Part shown: piece after piece, positions 45,308 through 57,452 of the stretch
How the letters are laid out: each line of letters opens with the position of its first letter
Position numbering within the stretch: the first letter of the stretch is position 1
Assembly (NCBI GenBank): GCA_037974665.1
Contig: CM075767.1
Span: forward strand, 88,438,644-88,502,643
Direction: 5' to 3'
DNA length: 64,000 nucleotides
Source of the DNA: Ehretia macrophylla
Taxonomy: Eukaryota; Streptophyta; Magnoliopsida; Boraginales; Ehretiaceae
Program-made: the position numbers and the translations under genes
The notes under the pieces: generated by a model
The model's database searches: none
What the model was told of the DNA's origin: nothing
What the model saw: only the letters and a program-made list of their open reading frames with translations

Positions 45308-45426
45308 GGGTGCGATCATACCAGCACTAATGCAACGGATCCCATCAGAACTCCGAAGTTAAGCGTGCTTGGACGAGAGTAGTACTAGGATGGGTGACCC
45401 CCTGGGAAGTCCTCGTGTTGCACCCC
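45308..45426 (+). rRNA. 5S rRNA: 5S ribosomal RNA, copy 63
   Basis: Full length with only C28A and G66A. Internal boxes, CATATAG, GC, C at -1 and both T-runs are intact. The strongest candidate in the window for a working 5S gene. Confidence 0.97.
45357..45404 (+). promoter_or_regulatory. Internal control region of 5S gene, representative (copy 63)
   Basis: A box at 45357-45371 (AGTTAAGCGTGCTTG), intermediate element at 45374-45379 (CGAGAG) and C box at 45387-45404 (starting AGGATGGGTGACC). These are the TFIIIA-binding segments of the type 1 pol III promoter. Copy 63 has all three unchanged from the consensus, which is why it is used as the reference. Confidence 0.9.
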
Positions 45427-45442
45427 CTTTTCAATTTTTTTT
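45427..45442 (+). terminator. Pol III T-run terminators after the 5S gene, representative (copy 63)
   Basis: The gene is followed at once by C-TTTT (45428-45431), then CAA and eight Ts (45435-45442). Four or more Ts on the coding strand terminate RNA polymerase III. This double T-run is kept after nearly all copies. The first run is broken to TTGT after copies 2 and 22, leaving the second run. Confidence 0.85.
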
Positions 45443-45984
45443 GCAATGGTTAGGGTTGTCAACATACTTTATCCACATAATCTCTATTACCGAATTCCAC
45501 GGAACATTGGGCAAGACAACTTCGCTTCACGTGGAGGTCGGGCCCGCAAACCGAGGGCATAGGGTTTGTGACTAGGTCTCCGTCGCTCCGGTGCCCATAA
45601 CTTTTGATCCGTAAGGAGTTACGCGGCGCACAGTATATCGTTGCATAGCTCTTTGAGAGCTCTATGACGGGGCTAGCTAGCTTGGTCCCTGTGCCCCTTT
45701 TTGGAGCCCAAAATCGAACATTTCCATCAGTTTCCGGCCACTTTTCTTCTTTTGCTCTATTTTTTCGTCCCGGATCGTACGTCGCGAGTTGTTAAAAGGA
45801 CGAAAACCTGACTCGCGGGACATCAGAGGGACCTACAACGTTTCGATATCACGTCTTGCGAGGATGCTGCATTGTTAAAGCGGATGGGTTGTCGTTAAGC
45901 CCATTGGACCTTTTGAATAGGTCATCTCTCTAGGCTGGCACTGTGAACCGTTAACACAGATAGATATTGTGCCCTCAACATGAC
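45427..45984 (+). repeat. 5S intergenic spacer, representative 558-bp unit
   Basis: Order of recognisable blocks: T-run terminators; CCAAGATACTTTATCC; a G-rich stretch around CGAGGGCGTAGGGTTTGTGACC; CCATAACTTTTGATCCGTAA; a 15-nt palindrome AGCTCTCTGAGAGCT (slightly mutated in this copy, exact in most); a T/C-rich stretch around CTTTTCTTCTTTTGC; CGGATCGTACGTCGTGAG; GATATCACGTCTTGC; the GCCCATT...AATGGGC hairpin; then the upstream promoter. No ORF with an ATG start, RNA gene or transposon with ends is visible. The CCATAACTTTTGATCC...GAGAGCTCTACGAC section resembles text common in plant LTR retrotransposons (recalled, not searched). Confidence 0.8.
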
Positions 45985-46103
45985 GGGTGCAATCATAGCA
46001 GCACTATTGCACCGGATCCCATCAGAACTCCGATGTTATGCGTGCTTGGGCGAGAGTTGTACTAGGATGGGTGACTCGCTGGGAAGTCCTTGTGTTGCAT
46101 CCC
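45985..46103 (+). rRNA. 5S rRNA: 5S ribosomal RNA, copy 64
   Basis: Full length. G7A, C14G, A23T, A50T, A55T, A74T, C92T, C94G, C107T, C116T. A-box core and C box altered; upstream box CACAGATAG. Confidence 0.92.
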
Positions 46104-46661
46104 CTTTTCAAATTTTTTTGCCCTGGTTGGGGTTGCCAAGATACTTTTTCCACATAATCTCTATTACCGAAATCCACGGAACATTAGGCAAGACAACTTC
46201 ACTTCATGTAAAGGTCGGGCCCGCAAACCGAGGGTGTAGATTTTGTGACCAGGTCTTCGTCGCTCCGGTGCCCATAACTTTTGATCCGTAAGGAGTTATG
46301 CGGCGCACAGCATACCGTTGCACAGCACTATGAGAGCTCTACGACGGGGGCAGCAAGCTTGCTCACTGTGCCCATTTTTGGAGCTCAAAATCGAACGTTT
46401 TCATCAGTTTCATGCCACTTTTCTTCCTTTCCTCTGTTTTTTCGTCCCGGATTGTACGTCGTGAGCTGCTAAAAGGACGACGACCTGACTCGCGGTACAT
46501 CAGAGGGCCCTACAACGTGTAGATATCACGTCTTGCGAGGATGCTGTGTTGTTGAAGCGGATGGGTTGTCGTTAAGCCCATTGGGCCTTTTGAGTGGGCC
46601 ATCTCTCTAGGCTGGCACTGTGAACCGTTAACACATATAGGAATTGTGCCCTCAACATGAT

Positions 46662-46780
46662 GGGTGCGATCATACCAGCACTAATGCACCGGATACCATC
46701 AGAACTCCGATGTTAAGCGTGCTTGGGCGAGAGTAGTACTAGGATGGGTGACCCCATGGGAAGTCCTCCTGTTGCACCCC
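46662..46780 (+). rRNA. 5S rRNA: 5S ribosomal RNA, copy 65
   Basis: Full length. C34A, A50T, C95A, G108C. -1 is T. Confidence 0.95.
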
Positions 46781-47339
46781 CTTTTCAACTTTTTTTGCCC
46801 TGGTTAGGGCTGCCAAGAAACTTTATACACCAAATCTCTATTACCGAATCCCACGGAACATTGGGCAAGACAACGTCACTTAACGTAGAGGCCAGGCCCG
46901 CAAACCGAGGGCGTGGGGTTTGAGATCAAATCTCTGTCGCACCGGTGCCCATAACTTTTGATCCGTAAGGAGTTACGCGGCGCACAACATACCGTTATAT
47001 AGCTCTCTGAGAGCTCTACAACGAGGGCAGCCAGCTTGCTCGCTGTGCCCGTTTTTGGTGACCAAAATTGAATGTTTTTATTAGTTTCAGGCTACTTTTC
47101 TTCTTTTGCTCTGTTTTTTCGTCCCGGATCGTACGTCGTGGGCTATTAAAAGGACGACAACCTGACTCACTGGACATCAGAGGGCCCTACAACATTTTTG
47201 ATATCACGTCTTACGAGGATGCTGCGTTGTTGAAGTAGATGGGTTGTCGTTAAGCCCATTGGGCCTTTTGAATGGGCCATCTCTCTAGGCTGTCACTGTG
47301 AACCGTTAACACATATTGGAATCGTGCCTTCAACATGAC

Positions 47340-47458
47340 GTGTGCAATCATACCAGCACTAATGCACCGGATCCCATCAGAACTCCGAAGTTAAGCGTGC
47401 TTGGGCGAGAGTAGTACTTGGATGGGTGACCCCCTGGGAAGTCCTCGTGTTGCACCCC
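47340..47458 (+). rRNA. 5S rRNA: 5S ribosomal RNA, copy 66
   Basis: Full length. G2T, G7A, A80T; otherwise consensus. A80T is the first base of the C box. Confidence 0.95.
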
Positions 47459-48015
47459 TTTTCAATTTTTGTTGCCCTAGTTAAGGTTGCCAAGATACTT
47501 TATCCACCAAATCTCAATTACCGAATCCCACGGAACAGTGGGCAAGAGAACTTCACTCCACGTAGAGGGCGGGCCCACGAACAGAGGGCGTAGGGTTTGT
47601 GACCAGGTCTCCGTCACTCCAGTGACCATAACTTTTGATCCGTAAGAAGTTACGCGGTGCATAGTATACCGTTGCAAAGCTCTCTGAGAGCTCTACGACG
47701 GGGGAAGCCAGCTTGCTCGCTTTGCCCCTTTTTGGAGCACAAAAACAAACGTTTTTAATAGTTTCAGGCCACTTTTCTTATTTTGCTTAGTTTTTCCGTC
47801 CCGAATCGTACGTCGAGAGCTGTTAAAAGGACTACAGCATGACTCGCAGGACATCAGTGGGCCCTACAACTTGTTGATATCACGTCTTGCGAGGATGCTG
47901 CGTTGTTGAAGCAGATGGGTTGTCGATAGATCCATTGGGCCTTTTGAATGGGCCATCTCTCTAGGCTGGCACTGTGAACCGTTAACATATATAGGAATTG
48001 TGCTCTCAACATTAT

Positions 48016-48134
48016 GGGTGCGATCATACCAACACCAATGCACCGGATCCCATCAGAACTCCGAAGTTAAGCGTGCTTGGGCGAGAGTAGTACTAGGATG
48101 GGTGACCTCGTGGGAAGTCCTCGTGTTGCACCCC
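48016..48134 (+). rRNA. 5S rRNA: 5S ribosomal RNA, copy 67
   Basis: Full length. G17A, T21C, C93T, C95G. Upstream box CATATATAGG. Confidence 0.95.
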
Positions 48135-48691
48135 ATTTTCAATTGTTTTTGCCCTGGTTAGGGATGCCAAGATACTTTATCCGCCAAATCTCTATTACCG
48201 AATCCCACGGAACATTGGGCAAGACAACTTCGCTTCACGTAGTGGCCAGGCCCGCAAACTGAGAACGTAGGGTTTGTGACCAGGTCTCCGTCGCTCCAGT
48301 GCCCATAACTTTTGATCCGTAAGGAGTTACGCGGTGCACAGCATACTGTTGTAAAGCTCTCTGAGAGCTCTACGACGGGGGCAGCTCGCTTGCTCGTTAT
48401 GCCAATTTTTGGAGACCAAAATTGAACGTTTCATCAGTTCCAGGCCACTTTTCTTCTTTTGCGATATTTTTCCTTCCCGGATCATACGTCGTGAGCTATT
48501 AAGAGGACGACTACCTAACTCGCGGGATATTAGAGGGCCGTACAATGCGTCGATATCACGTCTTACGAGGATGCTGCGTTGTTGAAGCAGATGGGTTGTT
48601 GTTAAGCCCATTGGGCCTTTTGAAAGGGCCATCTCTCTAGGCTGGCACTGTAAACCGTCAACACATATAGGAAGTGTGCCCACAAAATGAT

Positions 48692-48810
48692 GGGTGTGAT
48701 CATGCCAGCACTACTGCACCGGATCCCATCAGAACTCTGAAGTTAAGGGTGCTTGGGCGAGAGTAGTACTAGGATGGGTGACCCCGTGGGAAGTCCTCGT
48801 GTTGCACCCT
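48692..48810 (+). rRNA. 5S rRNA: 5S ribosomal RNA, copy 68
   Basis: Full length. C6T, A13G, A23C, C47T, C57G, C95G, C119T. C95G is shared with neighbouring copy 67. Confidence 0.94.
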
Positions 48811-49368
48811 CTTTTCAAATTTTCTTGCCCTGGTTAGGGTTGCCAAGATACTTTGTCCACCAAATCTCTATTACCGAATCCCACGGAATATTGGGAAAGA
48901 CAACTTCGCTTCTCGTAGAGGCCGGGCCTGCAAACCGAGGGCATAGGGTTTGTGACCAGGTCTCCGTGGCTCCGGTGCCCATAACTTTTGATTCGTAAGG
49001 ACTTACGCCGCGCACAGCATACCGCTGCAAAGCACTGTAAGAGCTCTACGACGGGGGCAGCTAGCTTGCCTGCTGTGCCCCTTTTTGGAGCACAAAATTG
49101 AACGTTTTCATTAGTTCCAAGTCACTTTTGTTCTTTTGCCCTATTTTTGCGTCCCGGATCGTACGTCGTGAGCTGTTAATAGGACAACAACCTAACTCGC
49201 AGTAAATCAGATGGCCCTACAATGTGTCGATATCACGTCTTGCGAGTATGCTGCGTTGTTGAAGCGGATGGGTTGTCGTTAAGCCCATTGGGCCTTTTGA
49301 ATGGGCCATCTCTCTAGGCTGGCACTGTGAACCATTAACACATATAGGAATTGTGCCTTCAACATGAC

Positions 49369-49487
49369 AGGGGCCATCACACCAGCACTAATGCAAAGGA
49401 TCCCATCAGAACTCCGATGTTAAGCGTGCTTGGACGACAATAGCACTAGGATGGGTGATACCCTGGGAAGTCCTCGTGTTGCACCCC
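49369..49487 (+). rRNA. 5S rRNA: 5S ribosomal RNA, copy 69, heavily diverged
   Basis: 119 nt with 13 changes: G1A, T4G, G7C, T12C, C28A, C29A, A50T, G66A, G70C, G72A, T76C, C91T, C92A. C28A, A50T, G70C and T76C link it to copies 40 and 44. Very likely a pseudogene. Confidence 0.9.
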
Positions 49488-50046
49488 CTTTTCAATTTTT
49501 TTTGCCCTGGTTAGGGTTGCCAAGATACTTTATCCACCAAATCTTTATTACCGAATCCCATCAGAACATTGGGAAAGACAACTTCACTTTACGTAGAGGC
49601 CGGGCCTGCAAACCGAGGGCGTAGGGTTTGTGACCAGGTCTCCGTCGCTCCGGTGCCCATAACTTTTGATCCGTAACGAGTTACGCAGTGCACAGCATAC
49701 CGTTGCAAAGCTCTCTGAGACCCCTACGCCAGGGGCACCCATCTTGCTCGTTGTGCTTATTTTTGAAACCCAAAATCGACCGTTTTCATCAGTTTTAGGC
49801 CACTTTTCTTCTCTAGCTCTATTTTTCCGTCCCAGATTGTACGTCGTGAGCTGTTAAAAGGACGACAACCTTACTCGTGGGACATTAGAGGGCCCTACAA
49901 CGTGTCGATATCACGTCTTGTGAGGATGCTGCGTTGTTGAAGCGGATGGGTTGTCGTTAAGGCCATTGGGCCATTTGAATGGGCCATCTCTCTAGGCTGG
50001 CACTGTGTACCATTAAAACATATAGGAATTGTGCCCTGAACATGAT

Positions 50047-50165
50047 AGGTGCGATCATACCCGTACTATTGCTTCGGATCCCATCAGAACTCTGAAGTTA
50101 AGCATGCTTGGGCGAGAGTAGTACTAGGATGGGTGACCCCCTGCGAAGTCCTCGTGTTGCACCCT
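50047..50165 (+). rRNA. 5S rRNA: 5S ribosomal RNA, copy 70
   Basis: Full length. G1A, A16C, C18T, A23T, A27T, C28T, C47T, G58A, G98C, C119T. Changes are concentrated in the 5' half. Confidence 0.93.
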
Positions 50166-50722
50166 CTTTTCAATTTTTTTTGCCCTTGTTAGGGTTGCCA
50201 AGATACTTTAACCACCAAATCTCTATTACCGAATCCCACAGAACATTGGCCAAGACAACTTCGCTTCACGTAGAGGCCGGGCCCGCAAACCGAGGGTGTA
50301 GGGTTTGTGACCAATTCTCCGTCGCTTCGGTGCCCATTAATTTTGATCCGTAAGGAGTTACGCGGCGCACAGCATACTGTTGCAAAGCTCTTTGAGAGCT
50401 CTACGACGGGGGCAGCCACCTTGCTCGCTGTGCCCGTTTTTGGAGCCCAAAATCGAACGTTTTCATCAGTTTTAGGCCTCTTTTCTAATTTTTCTCAGTT
50501 TTTCCATCCCGGACTGTACGTCATGAGCTATTAAAAGGACGACAACCTGACTCGCGGGACATCAGTGGGCCTTACAATGTGTCGATATCACATCTTGCGA
50601 GGATGCTGCGTTGTTGAAGCAGATGGGTTGTCGTTAAGCACATTGGGCCTTTTGAATGGCCATCTCTCTAGGCTGGCACTGTGAACCGTTAACACATATA
50701 GGAATTGTGTCCTCAACATGTC

Positions 50723-50841
50723 GGGTGCGATCATACCAACACTAATGCACTAGATCCCATCAGAACTCCGAAGTTAAGCGTGCTTGGGCGAGAGTAGTAC
50801 TAGGATGGGTGACCCCCTGGGAAGTCCTCGTTTTGGACCCC
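50723..50841 (+). rRNA. 5S rRNA: 5S ribosomal RNA, copy 71
   Basis: Full length. G17A, C29T, G30A, G110T, C114G; boxes intact. -1 C kept, -2 is T. Confidence 0.95.
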
Positions 50842-51399
50842 CTTTTCTATTTTTTTTATCTTGGTTAGGGATGCCAAGATACTTTATCCACCACATTTTT
50901 ATTATCGAATCCCATGGAAAATTGGGCAAGACAACTTCACTTCACATAGAGGCCGGGCCCGCGAACCGAAGGCGTTGGGTTTGTGACCAGGTCTCCGTCG
51001 CTCCGGTGCCCATAACTTTTGATCCGTAAGGAGTTTCGCGGCGCACAGTATACCGTTGCAAAGCTCTCTGAGAGCTCTACGACGGGGGCCGCCAGCTTGC
51101 TCGCTGTGCCCGTTTTTGGTACACAAAATCGAACGTTTTCATCAGTTGCAGAATACTTTTCTTCTTTTGCTCTGTTTTTCCGTCCCGGATCGTAAGTCGT
51201 GAGATGTTAAAAGGACGACAACCTAACTTGCGGGACATCAGAGGGCCCTACAACGTGTTGATATCACGGCTTGCGAGGATGCTGCTTTGTTGAAGCGGAT
51301 GGGTTGTCGTTAAGCCCATTGGGCCTTTTGAATGGGCCATCTCTCTAGGCTGGCACTGTGAACCGTTAACACATATAGGAATTGTGCCCTCAACATGAC

Positions 51400-51518
51400 A
51401 GGTGCGATCATACCAACACTAATGCACCAGATCCCATCAGAACTCCGAAGTTAAGCGTGCTTGGGCGAGAGTAGTACTAGGATGGGTGACCCCCTGGGAA
51501 GTCCTCGTGTTGCACCCC
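51400..51518 (+). rRNA. 5S rRNA: 5S ribosomal RNA, copy 72
   Basis: Full length. G1A, G17A, G30A only; bases 31-119 consensus with all boxes intact. Confidence 0.96.
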
Positions 51519-52075
51519 CTTTTCAATTTTTTTTGCCCTGGTTAGGGATGCCAAGATACTTTATCCGCTAAACCTCTATTACCAAACCCCACGGAACAAT
51601 GGGCAAGACAACTTTGCTTCACGTAGTGGCCGGGCCCGCAAACTGAGGTCGTAGGGTTTGTGACCAAGTCTCCGTCGCTCCAGTGCCCATAACTTTTGAT
51701 TCGTAAGGAGTTACGCGGTGCACATCATACCGTTGAAAAGCTCTCTGAGAGCTCTACGACGGGGGCAGCTAGCTTGCTTGTTGTGCCCATTTTGGAGCCC
51801 AAAATTGAACGTTTTCATCAGTTTCACGCCACTTTTCTTCTTTTGCTCTGTTTTTTCGTCCCGGATCGTACGTCGTGAGCTGTTAAAAATACAACATCCA
51901 AACTCGCGGGACATCAGAGGGACCTACAATGTGTTGATATCACGGCTTGCGAGGATACTGCATTGTTGAAGAAGATAGGTTGTCGTTAAGCCCATTGGGC
52001 CTTTTAAATGGGCCATCTCTCTAGGCTGGCACTAAGAACCGATAACACATATAGGAATTGTGCCATCAACATGAT

Positions 52076-52194
52076 GGGTGCGATAATACCAACACTAATG
52101 CACCGGATGCCATCATAACTCCGAAGTTAAGCGTGTTTGGGCGAGAGTAGTACTAAGATAGGTGACCCCCTAAGAAGTCCGCGTGTTGCACCCC
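52076..52194 (+). rRNA. 5S rRNA: 5S ribosomal RNA, copy 73
   Basis: Full length. C10A, G17A, C34G, G41T, C61T, G81A, G85A, G97A, G98A, T106G. Four changes in the C-box region. Confidence 0.92.
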
Positions 52195-52743
52195 CTTTTC
52201 CTTTTTTCTTGCCTTGGTTAGGGTTGCCAAGATACTTTATCCACCAAAACTCTATTACCGAATCCCACGGAACATTGGGCAAGACAACTTTGCTTCAAGT
52301 AGAGGCCGGGCCAGCAAACCGAGGGCGTAGGGTTTGTGACCAAGTCTCCGTCTCTCCGGTGCCCATAACTTTTGATCCGTAAGGAGTTACGCGGCGTACA
52401 ACATACCGTTGCAAAGCTCTTTGACGGGGGTAGCCAGCTTGCTCGCTGTGCCCGATTTTGGAGCCCAAAATCGAATGTTTTTTATCAATTTCAGGCTACT
52501 TTTCTTCTTTTGCTCTGTTTTTCCGTCTCGGATCGTACGTCGTGAGCTATTAAAAGGACAACAACCTGACTCGCGGGACATCAGAGGGCCCTACAATGTT
52601 TTTGGTATCACATCTTGTGAGGATGCTGCGTTGTTGAAGCAGATGTGTTGTCGTTAAGCCCATTGGGCCTTTTGAATGGGCCATATCTCCATGCTGGCAC
52701 TGTGAACCGTTAACACATATTGGAATTGTGCCTTCAACATGAC
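52195..52743 (+). other. Spacer of copy 73 with a ~10-bp deletion in the palindrome
   Basis: At about 52424 AGCTCTTTGA joins CGGGGGTAGCC: the right arm of the AGCTCTCTGAGAGCT palindrome and CTCTA are missing. The unit is 668 bp. Confidence 0.85.
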
Positions 52744-52862
52744 GGGTGCGATCATACCAGCACTAATGGACCGGATCCCATCAGAACTCCGAAGTTAAGC
52801 GTGCTTGGGCAAGAGTAGTACTAGGATGGGTGACCCCCTTTGAAGTCCTCGTGTTGCACCCC
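52744..52862 (+). rRNA. 5S rRNA: 5S ribosomal RNA, copy 74
   Basis: Full length. C26G, G68A, G97T, G98T. G68A+G97T+G98T recurs in copy 83. Confidence 0.95.
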
Positions 52863-53419
52863 TTTTCAATTTTTTTTGCCCTGGTTAGGGTTGCCAAGAT
52901 ACTTTATCCACCAAATCTCAATTCCTGAATCCCACGGAACATTGGGCAAGACAACTTCACTTCACGTAGAGGCCGGGCCCGCGAACCGAGGGCGTAGGGT
53001 TTGTGACCAGGTCTCCGTTGCACTGGTGTCCATAACTTTTGATTCGTAAGGAGTTACGCGGCGCACAGTACAGCGTTGCAAAGCTCCCTGAGAGCTCTAC
53101 GACGGGGGAAGCCAGCTTGTTCGCTTTGCCCATTTTTGGAGCACAAAATTGAACGTTTTCATCAGTTTCAGGCCAGTTTTCTTCTTTTGCTCTGTTTTTT
53201 CGTCCCGGATCGTACGTCGTGAGCTGTTAAAAGGACTACAACCAGACTCGCGTGACATCAGAGGGCCCTACAATGTGTTGATATCACGTCTTGCGAGGAT
53301 GCTGCGTTGTTGAAGCATATGGGTTGTCGTTAAGCCCATTGGGCCTTTTGAATGGGCCATCTCTCTACGCTGGCACTGTGAACCGTTAACACATATTGGA
53401 ATTGTGCCGTTAACATGAC

Positions 53420-53538
53420 GGGTGAGATCATACCAACACTAATGCACCGGATCCCATCAGAACTCCGAAGTTAAGCGAGCTTGGGCGAGAGTAGTACTAG
53501 GATGGGTGACCCCTTGGGAAGTCCTTGCGTTGCACCCC
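53420..53538 (+). rRNA. 5S rRNA: 5S ribosomal RNA, copy 75
   Basis: Full length. C6A, G17A, T59A, C95T, C107T, T109C. One A-box change. Confidence 0.94.
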
Positions 53539-54095
53539 CTTTTCAATTTCTTTTGCCCTGGTTAGGGATGCCAAGATACTTTATCCGCCAAATCTCTATT
53601 ACCAAATCCCACAGAACATTGGGCAAGAAAACTTCGTTTCACGTAGTGGCTGGGCCCGCAAACTGAGGGCGTAGGGTTTGTGACCAGGTTTCCTTCGGTC
53701 CAGTGCCCATAACTTTTGATCCGTAAGGAGTTACGTGGTGCACAGCATACCGTTGCAAAGCTCTCTGAGAGCTCTACGACGGGGCAGCTAGCTTGCTCGT
53801 TGTGCCCATTTTAGGGGCCCAAAATCGAACGTTTTCATCAGTTTCAGGCCACTTTTCATCTTTTGCTATGTTTTTCCATCCAGGATCGCACGTTTTGAGT
53901 TGTTAAAAGGACGACAACCTAACTCGCAGGACATTAGAGGGCCCTACAACGTGTCAATATCATGTCTTGTGAGGATGCTACGTTGTTGAAGCGAATGGGT
54001 TGTCATTAAGCCCATTGGGCTTTTTGAATGGTACATCTCTCTAGGCTGGGACTGTGAACTATTAACACATATAAGAATTGTGCCCTCAACATGAC

Positions 54096-54214
54096 GAGTG
54101 CGATCTTACCAGCACTACTGCACCGGATCCCATCAGAACTCCGAAGTTAAGCGTGCTTGGTCAAGAGTAGTACTAGGATGGGTGACCCCCTGCGAAGTCC
54201 TCGTGTTGCACCCC
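54096..54214 (+). rRNA. 5S rRNA: 5S ribosomal RNA, copy 76
   Basis: Full length. G2A, A11T, A23C, G66T, G68A, G98C. Intermediate element reads CAAGAG. Confidence 0.94.
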
Positions 54215-54772
54215 CTTTTCAATTTTTCTTGCCCTGGTTAGGGTTGCCAAGATACTTTATCCACCAAATCTCTATTATCAAATCCCACGGAACATTGGGC
54301 AAGACAACTTCGCTTCACGTAGAGGTCGGGCCCACAAACTGAGGGCGTAGGGTTTGTGACCAGGTCTCCGTCGCTCCGGTACCCATAACTTTTGATCCGT
54401 AAAGAGTTACGCGGCGCACAGCATACCGTTGCAAAGTTCTCTGAGACCTCTACGACGGGGGTAGCCAGCTTGCTCGCTTTGCCCTTTTTGGAGCCCAAAA
54501 TCGAATGTTTTCATCAGTTTTAGGCCACTTTTCTTCTTTTGCTCTGTTTTTTCGTCCCGGATCGTACGTCGTGAGCTGTTAAAAGGACGACAACCTGACT
54601 TGTGAGACATCAGAGGGCCCTACAACATTTTTGATACCACGTCTTGCGAAGATGCTGCGTTGTTGAAGCGGATGAGATGTCGTTATGCCCAATGGGCCGT
54701 TTGATTGGGCCATCTCTCCAGACTGGGACTGTGAACCGTTAACACATATAGGAATTGTGCCCTCAACATGAC

Positions 54773-54891
54773 CGGTGCGATCATACCAGTACTAATGCAC
54801 CGGATCCCATCAAAACTCCGAAGTTAAGCGTGCTTGGGCGAGAGTAGTACAAGGATGGGTGACCCCTTGGGAAATCCTCGTGTTGCACCCC
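54773..54891 (+). rRNA. 5S rRNA: 5S ribosomal RNA, copy 77
   Basis: Full length. G1C, C18T, G41A, T79A, C95T, G102A. Confidence 0.94.
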
Positions 54892-55448
54892 CTTTTCAAT
54901 TTTTTTTGCCCTGGTTCGGGTTGCCAATATACTATATCCACCAAATCTCTATTACCAAATCCCACGGAACATTGGGCAAGACAACTTCGCTTCACGTAGA
55001 GGCCGAGCTAGCAAATCGAGGGCGTAGGGTTTGTGACCAGGTCTCCGTCGCTCCGGTGCCCATAACTTTTGATTCGTAAGGACTTACGCGGCACACAGCA
55101 TACCGTTGCAAAGCACTCTAAGAGCTGTACGACGGGGGCAGCCAGCTTATTCGCTATGCCCCTTTTTGGAGCACAAAATTGAACGTTTTCATTTGTTTCA
55201 GGCCACTTTTTTCTTTTAACCTATTTTTTCATCCCGGATCGTACGTCGTGAGCTGTTAAAAGGACCACAACCAGACTCGCGGTACATCAGAAGGCCCTAC
55301 AACGTGTCTATATCACATCTTGCGATGATGCTGCGTTGTTAAAGCGGATGGGTTGTCGTTAAGCCCATTGGGCCTTTTGAATGGGCCATCTCTCTAGGCT
55401 GGCACTGTGAACCATTAACACATATAGGAATTGTGCTCTCTACATGAC

Positions 55449-55567
55449 AGGTGCGATCATACCAGCACTAATGCAATGGATCCCATCAGAACTCCGATGT
55501 TAAGCATGCTTGGGCGAGTATAGTACTAGGATGGGTGACACCCTGATAAGTCCTCGTGTTGCACCCC
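55449..55567 (+). rRNA. 5S rRNA: 5S ribosomal RNA, copy 78
   Basis: Full length. G1A, C28A, C29T, A50T, G58A, A71T, G72A, C92A, G98A, G99T. A box and intermediate element altered. Confidence 0.92.
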
Positions 55568-56126
55568 ATTTTCAATTTTTTTTTGCCCTGGTTAGGGTTG
55601 CCAAGATACGTTATCCACCAAATCTCTATTACCGAATCCCACGGAACATTGGACAAGACAACTTCGCTTCACGCAGAGGTCGGGCCCGCAAGCCGAGGGC
55701 GTAGGGTTTGTGACTAGTTCTCCTTCGCTCCGGTGCCCATAACTTTTGATCCATAAGGAGTTATGCTGCGCACAGCATACCGTTGCAAAGCACTCTGAGA
55801 GCTCTACGACGAGGGCAGCCATTTTGCTCGTTGTGCTCATTTTTGGATCCCAAAATCGAACGTTTTCATCAGTTTTAGGCCACTTTTCTTCTCTTGCTCT
55901 ATTTTTTCGTCCCGGATCGTACGTCGTGAGCTGTTAAAAGGACGACAACCTAACTCGCGGGAAATCAGAGAACCCTACAACGTGTCGATATCACGTCCTA
56001 TGAGGATGCTGCGTTGTTGAAGCGGATGGGTTGTCGTTAAGCCCATTGGGCTTTTTGAATGGCCCATCTCTCTAGGCTAGCACTGTGAACCGTTAACACA
56101 TATAGGAATTGTGCCCTCAACAAGAC

Positions 56127-56244
56127 AGGTGCGATCATACCAGCACTAATGCACCGGATCCCATCAGAACTCTGAAGTTAAGCATGGTTGGGCGAGAATA
56201 GTACTAGGATGGGTGACCCCTGGGAAGTCCTCATGTTGCACCCC
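56127..56244 (+). rRNA. 5S rRNA: 5S ribosomal RNA, copy 79
   Basis: 118 nt: one C lost from the C5 run in the C box. Also G1A, C47T, G58A, C61G, G72A, G108A. Confidence 0.93.
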
Positions 56245-56802
56245 TTTTTCAATTTTTTTTGCCCTGGTTAGGGTTGCCAGGATACTTTATCCATCAAATC
56301 TCTATTACCGAATCCCACGGAACATTGGGCAATACAACTTCGCTTCACGTAGAGGCTGGGCCCGCAAACCGAGGGTGTAGGGTTTGTGACCAGTTCTCCG
56401 TCGCTTCGGTGCCCATGACTTTTGATCCGTAAGGAGTTACGCGGCGCACATCATACCGTTGCAAAGCTCTTTGAGAGCTCTACGACGGGGGCAGCCAGCT
56501 TGCATGCTGTGCCCATTTTTGGAGCCCAAAATCGAACGTTTTCATCAGTTTTAGGCCATTTTTCTGGTTTTTCTCAGATTTTTCATCCCGGACCGTACGT
56601 CGTGAGCTGTTAAAAGGACAACAACCTGACTTGCGGTACATCAGAGGGCCCTACAACGTGTCAATATCACGTCTTGCTTGGATGCTGCGTTGTTGAAGCG
56701 GATGGGTTGTTGTTAAGCCCATTGGGGCTTTTGAATGGGCCATCTCTCTAGGCTGGGACTGTGAACCGTTAACACATATAGGAATTTTACCCTCAACATG
56801 AC

Positions 56803-56921
56803 GGGTGCGATCATACCAGCACTAATGCACCGGATCCCATCAGAACTTCGAAGTTAAGCGTGCATGGGCGAGAGTAGTCCTAGGATTGGTGACCCCCTGT
56901 GAAGTACTCGTGTTGCACCCC
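56803..56921 (+). rRNA. 5S rRNA: 5S ribosomal RNA, copy 80
   Basis: Full length. C46T, T62A, A77C, G85T, G98T, C104A. G85T is in the C-box core. Confidence 0.94.
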
Positions 56922-57452
56922 CTTTTCACTTTTTTTGGCCCTGGTTACAGATGCCAATATACTTTATCCGCAAAATCTCTATTACCGAATCCCACGGAAC
57001 ATAGGGCAAGACAACTTCACTTCACGTAGGGGCCGGGCCCGCGAACCGAGGGCGTAGGGTATGTGACCAGGTCTCTGTCGCTCCGGTGCCCATAAATTTT
57101 GATACCGTTGCAAAGCTCTCTGAGAGCTCTGCGAAGGGGGCAGCTAGCTTGCTCGCTGTGCCCATTTTTGGATAACAAAATCGAACATTTTCATCAGTTT
57201 TAGGACACTTTTCTTCTTTTGCTCTGTTTTTCTATCCCGAATCGTATATCGTGAGCTGTTAAAAGGACGACAACCTTACTCGCGGGACACCAGAGGGCCC
57301 TACAACATTTTTGATATCACGTCTTGTGAGGATGCTGCGTTGTTGAAGCGGATGAGTTGTCGTTAAGCCCATTGGGCCTTTTGAATGGGCCATCTCTCTA
57401 GGCTGGGACTGTAAAACGTTAACACATAAAGGAATTGTGCCCTCAACATGAC
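56922..57452 (+). other. Spacer of copy 80 with a ~26-bp deletion
   Basis: At about 57103 TTTTGAT joins ACCGTTGC, skipping CCGTAAGGAGTTACGCGG and the CACAGCAT block. AT on both sides is a microhomology. The unit is 650 bp. Confidence 0.88.
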
